Assembly: GCA_963780175.1 (NCBI GenBank)
Contig: CAWAAT010000001.1
Location: 496,001 to 560,000, forward strand
DNA: 64,000 nt
Reading direction: 5' to 3'
DNA from: Brooklawnia sp963780175
GTDB lineage: Bacteria; Actinomycetota; Actinomycetes; Propionibacteriales; Propionibacteriaceae
Of this stretch, positions 52,954 to 62,821 are shown in pieces; position 1 is the stretch's first letter, and the number at the start of each line of letters is the position of its first letter. The notes beneath the pieces were generated by a model that did no database searches, was not told where the DNA came from, and saw only the letters and a list, made by a program, of their open reading frames with translations. The position numbers and the translations under genes were made by a program.

Positions 52954-55768
52954 ACTTCTTGCCGGAACCGCACGGGCAGGGCTGATTACGCCCCACCCCG
53001 GCGTAGGGGTCCCGAGCCGCGACCTTGGGTGGCGATGAGGAGCGGGTGGCCCCACCCTGCTCGTCGGGCGCCGAGTAGCTGAGCCTGCTGGTGTCGGCGT
53101 GATCGGAGGCACCCTTGATCCGCACCGGGGGCCTGGTGACGCCCTTGGTCGGCTCAGGCTTCGGTTCGGAGGCCGGCGGCTCGAGTGCCGGCTCGGCCGG
53201 CACAGGGGTGCCCGATTCGATCGGCTGAGAACCGGCCATCGTGACGGCAAGCTCAGCCGCGCTGGCTGCGCTCAGCACCGGGGCCTGCGGGTTGGGAACC
53301 ACCTGCACATCGATGTTGAACAGGTAACCCACGACTTCCTCGGCAAAACCGTCCCGCATCGCGTCGAACATCTGGGCACCCTCGCGCTGATACTCCACCA
53401 GCGGATCGCGCTGCGCCATGGCCCGCAGGCCAATTCCCTCGCGCAGGTAGTCCATCTCGTACAGGTGTTCGCGCCACTTGCGGTCGAGCACGGTCAGCCA
53501 CACCTGGCGTTCCAGTTCCCGCATGTTCTCCGCACCCAGGCTGGCCTCACGAGCGTCATAGGCCTTCGAGGCGTCCTCGGCAAACGCGTCTACGAGAGCC
53601 TGCGGGTCGCCCTCAGACTCCCACTCGTCCTGGTCCAGGCTCACCGGGTACAGCTTGGCCATCTCTGTCCACAAGGTGTCGAGGTCCCAGTCGTCAGGCA
53701 GGCCGGCGGTGTACTGCTGCACACCGGCCCGCACGACTCGATCGACGGTCTCACGCAACTGCTGATCGACGGGGGTGCCATTCAAGACCTTGAGGCGATC
53801 GCCGTAGATGGCGTGTCGCTGACGATTCATCACGTCGTCGTACTTGAGGACGTTCTTGCGCATCTCGAAGTTCTGCGCCTCGACCTGCTTCTGGGCGCTC
53901 TCGATGGCCCTGGTGATGATCCGCATGTCGATCGGCTCGTCGTCGGGCAGGTTCATCGACACCATGGCGCGCTCGATCACCTCTGCCTTGAACAGCCGAA
54001 GCAGGTCGTCCTCTAGCGACAGGTAGAAGCGGCTCTCCCCCGGATCTCCCTGGCGTCCCGAACGGCCACGCAACTGGTTGTCGATACGCCGCGACTCGTG
54101 GCGTTCCGAGCCGATCACGTAGAGTCCGCCGGCAGCGACGACCTCGTCGTGCTCGCCCGCTGTCTGGTGAGTGAGCTCAGCCAACATCGCTGGCCACTGC
54201 GCCTCGTACTCGTCGAGATGCTCAACGGGGTCGACACCTCTGTCACGAAGCACCTGGTCAGCCAGGAACTCCGGGTTGCCACCCAGCATGATGTCGGTCC
54301 CGCGGCCGGCCATGTTGGTGGCAACCGTGACCGCTCCCTTACGGCCGGCCATGGCGACGATCGCGGCCTCTCGAGCATGCTGCTTGGCGTTCAGCACCTC
54401 ATGGGGAATGCCCGCCTTCTTCAACCGCTGGCTGAGCAGTTCCGACTTGTTCACCGACGCGGTACCGATGAGGACCGGCTGACCGGACTCGTGGCGACCC
54501 GCCACATCAGTCACGATCGCCTCGAACTTCGCCGTCTCGGTCCGGTAGATCAGGTCGGTCTGGTCGATGCGGATCATCGGCATGTTCGTCGGGATCTCCA
54601 GCACACTCAGGCCGTAGATCTTCTGGAACTCGCTCTCCTCCGTCTTGGCCGTGCCGGTCATTCCAGCGAGCTTGTGGTACATCCTGAAGTAGTTCTGCAA
54701 GGTGATCGTGGCCAGGGTCTGATACTCGTCCTTGATCTCGACGCCCTCTTTGGCCTCGAGTGCCTGGTGCAGGCCCTCGTTGTAGCGCCGACCGATCAGG
54801 GTACGTCCGGTGTGCTCGTCAACGATCAACACCTCCCCGGAGGCGACCACGTAGTCCTTGTCGCGGTGGAAGAGTTCCTTGGCGCGGATCGAGTTGTTCA
54901 GATATCCGATCAACGGCGTGTTGGCGGACTCATAGAGGTTATCGACGCCCAGGACGTCCTCGGTCGTCTCGATGCCATGGGCCAGCACCGAGACGGTGCG
55001 CTTCTTCTCGTCCACCTCGTAGTCGAGGTCGCGCTGCAGCCTTCGAGCCAACCGCGCAAACACGGGATACCACTGCTTGTTCTCCGCGGCAGGCCCGGAG
55101 ATGATGAGTGGGGTGCGCGCCTCATCGACGAGGATCGAGTCAACCTCGTCCACAATCGCGAAGCGATGGCCACGCTGCACCAGGTCTGTGGGGCTGAGAG
55201 CCATGTTGTCGCGAAGGTAGTCGAACCCGAATTCGTTGTTGGTGCCGTAGGTGATGTCGGCCCCGTAGGCGTGACGTCGCTCGGCCGGTGTCATCTGGGC
55301 CAGGATCACCCCCACCTTCAGACCCAGGAAGTGGTGGACGCGTCCCATCTGTTCTGACTGGTACTGCGCCAGGTAGTCGTTGACCGTGACGACGTGGACG
55401 CCTTTGCCCTCAAGAGCGTTCAGGTAGCTGGGCATCAGGGCGACGATGGTCTTGCCCTCGCCCGTCTTCATCTCGGCAATGTTGGCCTCGTGCAATGCCG
55501 CACCACCGACGAGCTGGACGTCAAAGGGTCGCTTGCCCAGCACTCGACGGGACGCCTCGCGAATGGTGGCGAATGCCTCCGGTAGCAGGTGGTCGAGACT
55601 CTCGCCGTTGTCCAGCCGCTGCCGGAAGTCAGTCGTCTGACCACGCAGCTCGGCGTCGTCCATCGCGCGATAGTCATCCTCGATGCTGTTGACCTGTTCG
55701 GCGACCTTCTGCAGCCGCTTCAGTGTGCGACCCTCGCCAACACTGAGCAGGCGGTCCATGAAACCCAC
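52916..55768 (-). CDS. secA: preprotein translocase ATPase SecA
   Basis: 950-residue motor that drives protein export through SecYEG. Walker A MKTGEGKT is at about 100-107, VVTVNDYLAQ, GTNNEFGFDYLRDNM and VDEVDSILVDEARTPLIISG follow, and the preprotein cross-linking and scaffold domains are complete. The C-terminal zinc motif CPCGSGKKFKICHG identifies it as the housekeeping SecA. GTG start at 55768 with AAAGGAC upstream gives the usual VGFMDRLLSVGEG opening; the ATG three codons later is less well spaced. Downstream of hpf in the same direction. Confidence 0.97.
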   Translation of the reverse strand: MGFMDRLLSVGEGRTLKRLQKVAEQVNSIEDDYRAMDDAELRGQTTDFRQRLDNGESLDHLLPEAFATIREASRRVLGKRPFDVQLVGGAALHEANIAEMKTGEGKTIVALMPSYLNALEGKGVHVVTVNDYLAQYQSEQMGRVHHFLGLKVGVILAQMTPAERRHAYGADITYGTNNEFGFDYLRDNMALSPTDLVQRGHRFAIVDEVDSILVDEARTPLIISGPAAENKQWYPVFARLARRLQRDLDYEVDEKKRTVSVLAHGIETTEDVLGVDNLYESANTPLIGYLNNSIRAKELFHRDKDYVVASGEVLIVDEHTGRTLIGRRYNEGLHQALEAKEGVEIKDEYQTLATITLQNYFRMYHKLAGMTGTAKTEESEFQKIYGLSVLEIPTNMPMIRIDQTDLIYRTETAKFEAIVTDVAGRHESGQPVLIGTASVNKSELLSQRLKKAGIPHEVLNAKQHAREAAIVAMAGRKGAVTVATNMAGRGTDIMLGGNPEFLADQVLRDRGVDPVEHLDEYEAQWPAMLAELTHQTAGEHDEVVAAGGLYVIGSERHESRRIDNQLRGRSGRQGDPGESRFYLSLEDDLLRLFKAEVIERAMVSMNLPDDEPIDMRIITRAIESAQKQVEAQNFEMRKNVLKYDDVMNRQRHAIYGDRLKVLNGTPVDQQLRETVDRVVRAGVQQYTAGLPDDWDLDTLWTEMAKLYPVSLDQDEWESEGDPQALVDAFAEDASKAYDAREASLGAENMRELERQVWLTVLDRKWREHLYEMDYLREGIGLRAMAQRDPLVEYQREGAQMFDAMRDGFAEEVVGYLFNIDVQVVPNPQAPVLSAASAAELAVTMAGSQPIESGTPVPAEPALEPPASEPKPEPTKGVTRPPVRIKGASDHADTSRLSYSAPDEQGGATRSSSPPKVAARDPYAGVGRNQPCPCGSGKKFKICHGRNPNQG

Positions 55769-55911
55769 GGGTTACGTCCTTTGCTGAATCCTCGCCGCCG
55801 GACGCGCCGGGTGCACGCCAATCATCGCAGCAGCAAACCCATCCTACGGGGTGACGCGCACCCGACCAGAATCCCCGGGCCAGCATGGGGCCGTCCGCAG
55901 CCTGACCGGCC

Positions 55912-56538
55912 TCACTCCTCCTGAGTCACCTCCAGGTGCAGGACCCCATAGTCGTAGGCCTTGCGCCGGTACACCACGCTGGGCTCGAGCGTGTCGGCGT
56001 CGACGAACAGGAAGAAGTCGTGGCCCACCAGTTCCATCTCGTCCAGCGCCTGGGCCAGGGTGAGCGGAGCGCTGGTGAAGCGCTTCTCACGTACCACGAG
56101 TGGTCCATCGCCGGTGACCTCGAGGCCCGCCACCTGGCGGGTGGGCACCTCGTCGACCTCCGGCGCCAGAGCGGCGCTCGGTGCCGTGGCCAACTCGAGC
56201 TCGGCCAGTTCACGGGCAAACCGAAGACCACGATGGCGCTTGCGCCGGTCTGCGGCCTTGCGCAACTGCGTGGTCAGTTTGTCCTCGGCCCGATCGAAGG
56301 CGATCATCTTGTCCTGACCGCTGGCGGTTGCCCGGATGACTGGCCCTTTGCCACGCAGGGTGATCTCACACAGTATCTCGCCATCAGGGTCGCCCTTGGA
56401 ATCGGCTGCGGTGAACTCCACCTCGGCGCGAATCACTCGTTCGCGCAGCTTCGCAATCGTCGTGGCGAGCCGGTCACTCACCTGTTCCCGGGTCGCGTCG
56501 CTGATTGTGAGGTGCCTGCCAGTGATACTGACGTCCAT
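55912..56538 (-). CDS. hpf: long ribosome hibernation promoting factor HPF
   Basis: 208-residue long-form HPF. The N-terminal S30AE domain (about 1-105, MDVSITGRHLTISDATREQV) blocks the ribosome decoding site. The C-terminal dimerisation domain (VREKRFTSAPLTLAQALDEM to YDYGVLHLE) pairs ribosomes into 100S particles. Two adjacent ATGs; the second (56538) has the better spacing from AAGGA. Lies between the ComFC-like gene and secA, as in mycobacteria. Confidence 0.93.
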   Translation of the reverse strand: MDVSITGRHLTISDATREQVSDRLATTIAKLRERVIRAEVEFTAADSKGDPDGEILCEITLRGKGPVIRATASGQDKMIAFDRAEDKLTTQLRKAADRRKRHRGLRFARELAELELATAPSAALAPEVDEVPTRQVAGLEVTGDGPLVVREKRFTSAPLTLAQALDEMELVGHDFFLFVDADTLEPSVVYRRKAYDYGVLHLEVTQEE

Positions 56539-56692
56539 CATCGTTCCTTCCCTGAAGGGCTGGCCTCTCCGGCCAGCCGTGTGGGGCCCAGGGGCCTTCA
56601 CGGAGGTAAAACAAGGCACGATCTGCCGGAAGTCAGCAGGCCTGGGGCGAGCCCAGAATCGCTGATCCTCCGGATCGGGCCATATGTCAACG

Positions 56693-57367
56693 TTACTCAC
56701 CGGAGGGTTGACCATTGCGCAAATGCGACTTAGACAGGCGAGGGGTTTCGCAGATGGCCGCCAGGCCGACCACCCGATGGCCGGCTGCCCGCAGCGCCCT
56801 GGAGGCCTCAGCGGCAGTGGACCCGGTCGTGATGATGTCGTCCACCACCACGAGGGTGAGGCCGCCAGGTGAGGCCACCATGGTTCCGGCCTGGGCGTCC
56901 CATCTGGCGAGTCTGTCTCGCCCCACCTGGTCGGCTGTGGCTGAACATCTCCTCAACAGCGGCCTCATCGAAAGCCCCAGCCGTCTGCCCGCCCCCGCGG
57001 CCAGAGCGCGAGCGTGGTCGTAGCCTCGCCGACGCACCGCAGCTGCATCGGAGGGCACCGGCACCAGCACGGACCCAGCCGGCAACCGCAGGCCAGCAAC
57101 CGCCTGCGCGAGCAGCCCCGCGAGCAGACTTGACAGCTGCCAGGCGCCCTCGTCCTTGTGCGCCACCACCAGCCGCGACAAAGGCTCCTGGTAAGAACCG
57201 CAGACGGCCGCTGGAGGCAAGCCGAGGTCAACCTCTCGATCCACCGGCAGGGCTCCGGTGGGAAGTTGAGAACGGCAGCCTGCACAGATCGACCACCCGG
57301 GGCGGCCACACCCTGGGCAGACCGCCCCCAGCAGCAGATGGCTGGCAGTGTCGACAAGGGTCCTCAT
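56693..57367 (-). CDS. ComFC-like phosphoribosyltransferase
   Basis: 224-residue member of the ComF family. An N-terminal zinc-knuckle (VCPGCGRPGWSICAGC) is followed by a type I phosphoribosyltransferase domain with the PRPP loop VVVDDIITTGSTAAEA near residue 165. In competent bacteria ComFC acts in DNA uptake and recombination; the actinobacterial role is unclear. No good ribosome binding site; GTG 57382 and ATG 57367 are both possible. Confidence 0.88.
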   Translation of the reverse strand: MRTLVDTASHLLLGAVCPGCGRPGWSICAGCRSQLPTGALPVDREVDLGLPPAAVCGSYQEPLSRLVVAHKDEGAWQLSSLLAGLLAQAVAGLRLPAGSVLVPVPSDAAAVRRRGYDHARALAAGAGRRLGLSMRPLLRRCSATADQVGRDRLARWDAQAGTMVASPGGLTLVVVDDIITTGSTAAEASRALRAAGHRVVGLAAICETPRLSKSHLRNGQPSGE

Positions 57368-57464
57368 CGCGTTCGATGTCACAACAGAAATGATGGTCGT
57401 CGTTCTGCCCGATCACTCGTCACTGCTTCGGTCTGTGGAGAACTCGCCGACGCAAGTGCCACGC

Positions 57465-59222
57465 TCAGCTGGGATAGGCCAGGTCGCTGACGTCCTCGAT
57501 GAGCAGCGGCCAACGGTACTGGGCCTCGTATCGCAGGCCTCGGTTGGCCGCGGTGACCACCGCCACGGCGGCCATCGTCCCCAGAGGCATGGCCGTCAGG
57601 CTGGTGGCCTCGACGTCGCCGATCGGCCCCTGAGAGGTGACCAGGGCCGCATCCACGTCGAGGGAATAGACGGTGAACTGCGGGTCACGTTCCCCGGCTC
57701 CGAGCACGAGCATCCGTTGGGCAGAGACGAAGGCCACGTCGCGGAACAGCGTGACCCGACCCAGGCTGGTGTTCAGGGGCAGTTCGCGCCACTCGTCGAG
57801 GAACAGGTGATCAGCCCCTCGCAACCGGACCAGCCCGAACCGCTGCTCCGTCCCGAACTGGCTGACCACGGCCATTCGGGTCAGATCAGGGCTCAGGCGA
57901 AAGGCCAGCACACGTGACCCGGCCAAGGCAGGCATCGGCAGCAGGTCGACGCTGCCGTCCAGCCCGACGCGTACCGCACTGGGTCCTGATGAGGAGTTGT
58001 CCACCGTCCACAGTTGCCCGGTGGCATCGAATTGTGGCTTGACCAGTTGAGTCCCGCTGAAGACCTGCCAGGGAACGCCGTCCGCCATCGATGCGGTGAA
58101 CAACCTCTGAGCATCAGCACTGACCACGCCGAGTTGATCGCCCTGCCAGGACGCCGCGACCTGCCCGGGAGTATCGGCCCAGCCGGATCCCAGAGGTCCC
58201 GGGAGCGGTGTGGCTTGCGAGCGGGGTGCATCGCTGACGGTGATCACCGATCCCCCCCGAATACCGACCAGCAGGGGCGCTGCCTTTCGCCCGTCAGACG
58301 AGAATCTGGCGACAGCGGCCAGCGGCACCACGCCGTCGGCATTGGCTCCCACGATGGACAGCGGTCGTGAGTTGACGGTGATGCGAACCGCCTCGATCGA
58401 CTCGAAGTACCGGAGCGTGTACAGCAACTGGGCAGCTGCCTGCAGGCGCTGTTCTGCGCTCAGCGCCTCCATCTCCTCACTGAGGCTGACGTGGGCGACA
58501 CCGTTCACGTCCACCCACGTGCCGCTGGACAGCACCGCCGTGGGCAAGGAGTCGCTCACCGATGGACGCAGCCAGGGACCCGGGCCCTCGATGACCGCGC
58601 GGACCAAGGCGTCCGGGGTCTTCGGGTTCAGCTCGGTCTGCCGGAGGAAGACCTGCTGGCTGACCAGCCGTTGACCGGAGGGGTCCAGGTAGTAGACGGG
58701 TACCGATTGGAACGCTCGATGGAACCTCTGGATGGACATCAGAATGCCCGGTCCCGGGTCACCGATGCGCCACTCACCGTTGACCTTGGTCATCTGGAAG
58801 TTGTGCGTGAAATCGGGTTCATGGACGGCGGTGAACACGTGGTCCACGTCGACGCGGCCGACCAACGGGGCGCGCAGCACCGCCGCCCCGTCGGCGGTGA
58901 CCACCCTCGACTGCCCAGTCGCGTCATACACCGCGATGCCGCTCTCAGGTCGCCACAGGCCCGCCGATTCGGGGGTCAGGTACTGGCGTGCCACCATGAA
59001 GCTGTCCCCGGGAGATTCGGCGGCAGCGAAGAAGCCTTCCAGGATGGCCTCTGGGCTGGCCCCCACCCCAGGCGCCTGGGCAGCCACGTCGATGCCGCGG
59101 GGCCGGCCGTCCGGGCGCACCTCGCTGACCGTTTCGACTGGACCGCTGCTCGGAAACCCCGCACAGCCGCCCAGGACCAGCGCCATGAGCAGCGCGAGGA
59201 CGCTCACCCAACGGCCTTTCAT
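57465..59222 (-). CDS. lpqB: lipoprotein LpqB (MtrAB-associated)
   Basis: 585-residue lipoprotein. The signal peptide ends in the lipobox LGGC with Cys20. Next come GerMN-like sequence (FLRQTELNPKTPDALVRAVIEGPG) and a C-terminal beta-propeller-like part. LpqB interacts with the sensor MtrB and affects cell division and envelope stress in mycobacteria. The ATG overlaps the mtrB stop (ATGA), so mtrA-mtrB-lpqB form one translationally coupled operon. Confidence 0.94.
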   Translation of the reverse strand: MKGRWVSVLALLMALVLGGCAGFPSSGPVETVSEVRPDGRPRGIDVAAQAPGVGASPEAILEGFFAAAESPGDSFMVARQYLTPESAGLWRPESGIAVYDATGQSRVVTADGAAVLRAPLVGRVDVDHVFTAVHEPDFTHNFQMTKVNGEWRIGDPGPGILMSIQRFHRAFQSVPVYYLDPSGQRLVSQQVFLRQTELNPKTPDALVRAVIEGPGPWLRPSVSDSLPTAVLSSGTWVDVNGVAHVSLSEEMEALSAEQRLQAAAQLLYTLRYFESIEAVRITVNSRPLSIVGANADGVVPLAAVARFSSDGRKAAPLLVGIRGGSVITVSDAPRSQATPLPGPLGSGWADTPGQVAASWQGDQLGVVSADAQRLFTASMADGVPWQVFSGTQLVKPQFDATGQLWTVDNSSSGPSAVRVGLDGSVDLLPMPALAGSRVLAFRLSPDLTRMAVVSQFGTEQRFGLVRLRGADHLFLDEWRELPLNTSLGRVTLFRDVAFVSAQRMLVLGAGERDPQFTVYSLDVDAALVTSQGPIGDVEATSLTAMPLGTMAAVAVVTAANRGLRYEAQYRWPLLIEDVSDLAYPS

Positions 59223-60808
59223 GACTCCCCCTGGGGCGAGAGCCGCCCGGACGAGTGATCCGCCACATCCGGCGGAACCAGCGGAAGTGGCGAGTAGCTC
59301 AAGGTCGTCTGTTGGGTTCGTGGCAGCGTCAACCTGAATTGCGCGCCTTCACCGAGACGTCCCCAGGCGTGTAACCAGCCGTGGTGCAGACGGGCGTCCT
59401 CAAGAGCAATCGCCAGACCCAACCCCGTTCCCCCCACGATCCGGTTACGACTCTCGTCTGCCCGCCAGAATCGCCGGAAGACCTGCTCGGACTGCTCTGG
59501 CGAGAAACCCACACCCCGGTCCCGCATCGTCAGGGCGACGGCTCTTCCGTCACCGGCGACGGTGATCGTGATCGGACGCCGCTCACAGTGGCCCAGCGCG
59601 TTGCTCAGCAGGTTGCGAATGATCCGCCGCAGGCGGCGGGGGTCACCCTCCACCACCGTGAACCCCTGCTTGAGCACGACGATCGGGGTCGACAGGCTGG
59701 CGGCCAGCCCTTGCTGAGCCGCCACCTCGCGGTCCACCAGATCTGCCAGGTCGACCTCGTCGAGGCTCAGCACCGCTGCCCCGGCATCAAAGCGGGAGAT
59801 CTCCAGCAAGTCGCCCAGCATCGACTCGAATCGGTCCTCCTGGTCATAGAGCAGTTCGATGCTGCGTTCCAGGTCAGGAGTGAAGAGGTACCGGGAGTCG
59901 TGCAGTACCTCGGTGGCCATCCGCATGGTGGTCAGGGGCGTCCGCAGCTCATGGCTGACGTCCGAGACGAACTGCTGTTGGACGCGGGACAAGTCCTCCA
60001 ACTGGCGGATCTGGCGCTGCAGTTCACCGGCCATGTCGTTCATGGAACGGGCCAGGCTGGCCAACTCATCGTTGCCCCGAACCTGCATGCGTTCATCCAG
60101 ATCGCCTCCAGCGATCCGCCCGGCGACGTCGCGGGCCAGCCGGATCGGCACCGTCACCTGCCGAGTGACGATGAAAGAGATGACGGCAAGTGCCATCAGC
60201 AGTAGCCCGCCGGTGAGCCAGAGAGCCTGCCTCAGAACCGCAAGGGTCTGCGACTCGCTCTGGGCGGGAAAGACGAAGTACACCGGGAAGAGTTGACCCG
60301 ACGGAGCCACCAAATGGCCACCCACCACCACCCCGGGCTCGAAGCTGTCGTCGTCGTACCGAACCTCGGTGACAGTGACGTACAGCGCCGTGGAGTCGGC
60401 GCCCATCTGCTCCCGAAGGGCGAGGGGCACGCTGGCGGGCATGATGCCGCGAGACATGTAGACACTGGACGCGGTCTCGATGATCACACTGAACTGCCCG
60501 GGCTGGCTACCCACCTCGTCGGCCAGTTGACCAAGACGTTCCAGCAGTGATTCGGTGCGCAGATTGGTGTCGTCCAACTGGTTCTGCATCCGCTGCAGCG
60601 CCCTGGACGCCTCGAGGGCGCTGGACTGCTTCTTGGCCTCGACGATGCCCCGGCGGGTCTGGTCAAGGAAGAGTTGACCACCGAGCAGAACCACGAACAC
60701 CGACGCGATCAGGGTTGAGGCTATGACCCGCAACGGAAGCGACGAGCCCCAGACCCTGCGCAGGGCCAGCGGCACCCGGCGCTGCAGCCTGACAAGCGAC
60801 TGCGGCAT
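59219..60808 (-). CDS. mtrB: sensor histidine kinase MtrB
   Basis: 529-residue membrane kinase. Transmembrane helices at about 28-48 and 194-216 flank an extracytoplasmic sensor. Then come a HAMP domain, the phosphorylated His286 in SHELRTPLTTM, and the ATPase domain with NLLSNALGHCERR, DRGVGFSPEQ and GGTGLGLAIALEDARLHHG. It phosphorylates MtrA. Start and mtrA stop overlap (TGATG). The C-terminal 35 residues are a Pro/Ser-rich tail. Confidence 0.95.
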   Translation of the reverse strand: MPQSLVRLQRRVPLALRRVWGSSLPLRVIASTLIASVFVVLLGGQLFLDQTRRGIVEAKKQSSALEASRALQRMQNQLDDTNLRTESLLERLGQLADEVGSQPGQFSVIIETASSVYMSRGIMPASVPLALREQMGADSTALYVTVTEVRYDDDSFEPGVVVGGHLVAPSGQLFPVYFVFPAQSESQTLAVLRQALWLTGGLLLMALAVISFIVTRQVTVPIRLARDVAGRIAGGDLDERMQVRGNDELASLARSMNDMAGELQRQIRQLEDLSRVQQQFVSDVSHELRTPLTTMRMATEVLHDSRYLFTPDLERSIELLYDQEDRFESMLGDLLEISRFDAGAAVLSLDEVDLADLVDREVAAQQGLAASLSTPIVVLKQGFTVVEGDPRRLRRIIRNLLSNALGHCERRPITITVAGDGRAVALTMRDRGVGFSPEQSEQVFRRFWRADESRNRIVGGTGLGLAIALEDARLHHGWLHAWGRLGEGAQFRLTLPRTQQTTLSYSPLPLVPPDVADHSSGRLSPQGES

Positions 60809-61530
60809 CAGGATGCGGCGTCCGGAACGGGCTCGCCGGCCCGGTATCCGACCCCACGAACGGTCACCACGATCTCAGGACGCTCGGGGTCTCGTTCGAT
60901 CTTGGAACGCAGCCGCTGCACGTGCACGTTGACCAGCCTGGTGTCGGCTGCGTGCCGGTAGCCCCACACGTCCGCAAGCAGTGCCTCACGGCTCAGGACT
61001 TGTCGCGGATGCCTCGCCAGGGCAACCAGGAGGTCGAACTCCAAGGGCGTGAGATTGATCGTCGTCTCGCCACGACGCACGGTGTGGCTCAATGCGGAAA
61101 TCGTCAGGTCACCGATGCGGAGCGGGCCACCGTCATCCACCATGGTGGAGCGCAGGCGAGCCCTGATTCGTGCCACCAGTTCCTTGGCCTTGAAGGGTTT
61201 GGCGACATAATCGTCAGCACCCTCCTCCAGCCCCCGCACGACGTCGGTGGTGTCGGAGCGGGCGGTCAGCATGATGATCGGGATGCCGGAGACCTCCCGG
61301 ATCAGTCGGCAAACCCTGATCCCGTCCATGCCGGGCAGCATCACGTCGAGTAACACCAAGGCGGGCTGGGACTGCTGGAAGGAGTCGAACGCTTTGTCAC
61401 CCCTCGAGCACCACACAGTCGAGAAACCCTCCTGACGCAACACGATCTGCAGCATCTCGGCCAACGCAGCATCGTCGTCGACCACCAGGATCGTGTCAGT
61501 GTGGGCGCCCAGCCCGGAAGTGTCGCTCAT
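60808..61530 (-). CDS. mtrA: response regulator MtrA
   Basis: 240-residue OmpR-family regulator controlling cell division, cell wall hydrolases and development in actinobacteria. Receiver domain with DDD at 18-20, phospho-acceptor Asp62 in LLDVMLPGMDG and Lys in YVAKPFKAKEL; winged-helix DNA-binding domain with LTPLEFDLLVALARHPRQVLS and VRGVGYRAG. An N-terminal leader of about 10 residues precedes the receiver. Its promoter probably lies in the 89 bp between it and yqgE. Confidence 0.96.
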   Translation of the reverse strand: MSDTSGLGAHTDTILVVDDDAALAEMLQIVLRQEGFSTVWCSRGDKAFDSFQQSQPALVLLDVMLPGMDGIRVCRLIREVSGIPIIMLTARSDTTDVVRGLEEGADDYVAKPFKAKELVARIRARLRSTMVDDGGPLRIGDLTISALSHTVRRGETTINLTPLEFDLLVALARHPRQVLSREALLADVWGYRHAADTRLVNVHVQRLRSKIERDPERPEIVVTVRGVGYRAGEPVPDAAS

Positions 61531-61619
61531 GCCCCCCTCGCCGGTCGAAAGCTCTCACCCATGCTATCCACCGGCTCCCAGCCCCGCCGCTCGACCCTCT
61601 GGCCGGGTGCCATCGTCGG

Positions 61620-62186
61620 TCAGTTGAGCTGTGCGTCCACGGGCCATGTGGAGAGCAGTGCAGCGGTGCCACCCTGCCTGCGAAGCACTCTGCGCCACAG
61701 ACCTGCCGGGTCGGCGGTGAAGATGTCCTCCTCACGCGCAGACGCCCGGTACCACAGACCGCGTGCCAGTTCGTCATCGAGCTGACCTGGACCCCAGCCC
61801 GAATAGCCCGCATAGATCCGCAGCGCGGTGTAGCCCCCGGCGGCGATCTCTACCGGAGTGTCAAGGTGCAGCAATCCGATGTCATCCACGACACGGCGCC
61901 AACCTGGCGGCTCCTCTGAGGGAACCTGGACCTTGGCCACGCAGACCGCCCCGTGCGGGGAGACTGGGCCGCCGGCGAACAGCACCCGAGGGGGTGCCAC
62001 CAGTTCCACCCACTCGGGCAGGACCGCCTCCAACGGTGTATGCGACAACTTGTTCAGGGTCACACCCAGGGCGCCCTCCCCGTCGCAGTCGAGCAGCAGC
62101 ACGACGGACTGGTCGAAGTAGTCCTCGTTGCCTTGGGACGTTGACACCAGCAACTCGCCGGCGGCAGGAGGCTGCGTGGTGCTCAC
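61620..62186 (-). CDS. YqgE/AlgH family protein (UPF0301)
   Basis: 188-residue protein of the UPF0301 family, function unknown. It opens with the conserved block GELLVSTSQGNEDYFDQSVVLLLDCDGEGALGV (first half of the fold) and contains GYSGWGPGQLDDELARG, the family signature. GTG start at 62186 with GGGAG nine bases before. Confidence 0.93.
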   Translation of the reverse strand: MSTTQPPAAGELLVSTSQGNEDYFDQSVVLLLDCDGEGALGVTLNKLSHTPLEAVLPEWVELVAPPRVLFAGGPVSPHGAVCVAKVQVPSEEPPGWRRVVDDIGLLHLDTPVEIAAGGYTALRIYAGYSGWGPGQLDDELARGLWYRASAREEDIFTADPAGLWRRVLRRQGGTAALLSTWPVDAQLN

Positions 62187-62242
62187 GTGTAGATTCTCCC
62201 ACCTACCACTGAGGAGGTCCGCGAAACCGGAGCGCCGTGCAG

Positions 62243-62278
62243 AAAAAGGCCTGAACCCGCATGCAGCGGGCCCAGGCC
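62243..62278 (-). terminator. intrinsic terminator downstream of ssrA
   Basis: On the minus strand GGCCTGGGCCCGC / GCGGGTTCAGGCC forms a 13-bp stem (one non-Watson-Crick position) with a 5-base loop, followed by TTTTT. It lies about 95 bp past the mature tmRNA end and separates it from yqgE. Confidence 0.85.
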
Positions 62279-62372
62279 GGGTGATGACTCAGGGGGTGAA
62301 GGTGATCGGCCAACGTGTGGCCTTGCCTTCGCGGTCGCGCGGACGAAAACTACTCGATCCGTGCGGCCACTG

Positions 62373-62739
62373 TGGAGGTGGCGGGAATTGAACCCGCGTC
62401 CTGACGAGGCGCACCAGACATTCTCCGGGTGCAGCTGACTAGATGTTCTACTTGGCCCCTGCACTCACGTCAGCATGTTGCAGACAGGCCCAGCCCGGTT
62501 TGAGTCCCGATCAACCCTCCGGACGGGAGTTGATCAGCAAGCCTTCTAAACGAGGCCAGGAACCGGACCGAAGGCTACGTCCGGGCTGACCCTTCGGTCA
62601 CTGCTCAGGCAGCGAGAGCGAAGTCAGTGCGCGATGTGTTGGCACTTATTGGTTCCCAAGGGACATTTACGAGTTGACCTTGGATTCTCGACCCGCTTCT
62701 CCTGGAACTACCATCTCCAGTCGAAACCAGTCACCCCCC
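62373..62739 (-). ncRNA. ssrA: transfer-messenger RNA (tmRNA)
   Basis: About 367 nt. The 5' end GGGGGTGACTGGTTTCGAC and the 3' end (T-arm GGTTCAATTCCCGCC, then CACCTCC) form a tRNA-Ala-like acceptor stem with the G3-U70 pair needed for alanylation. The tag frame (62643 down to 62605) reads ANTSRTDFALAA and a stop, so the full proteolysis tag is AANTSRTDFALAA. CCA is not encoded: CAG follows the discriminator A, so it must be added. tmRNA with SmpB rescues stalled ribosomes; smpB lies 83 bp upstream. Confidence 0.95.
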
Positions 62740-62821
62740 TGTTGAGTTGTCAGTGATACAACACTACCTGATCCTCAGACATTCCCAACCACGAGCGTGG
62801 TTCGAAGGGGTGAGGGAGGGC

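Noticed and set aside
62370..62410. A tRNA gene
   Set aside because: The T-arm-like sequence is the 3' end of tmRNA; no D-arm or anticodon arm follows at tRNA distance.
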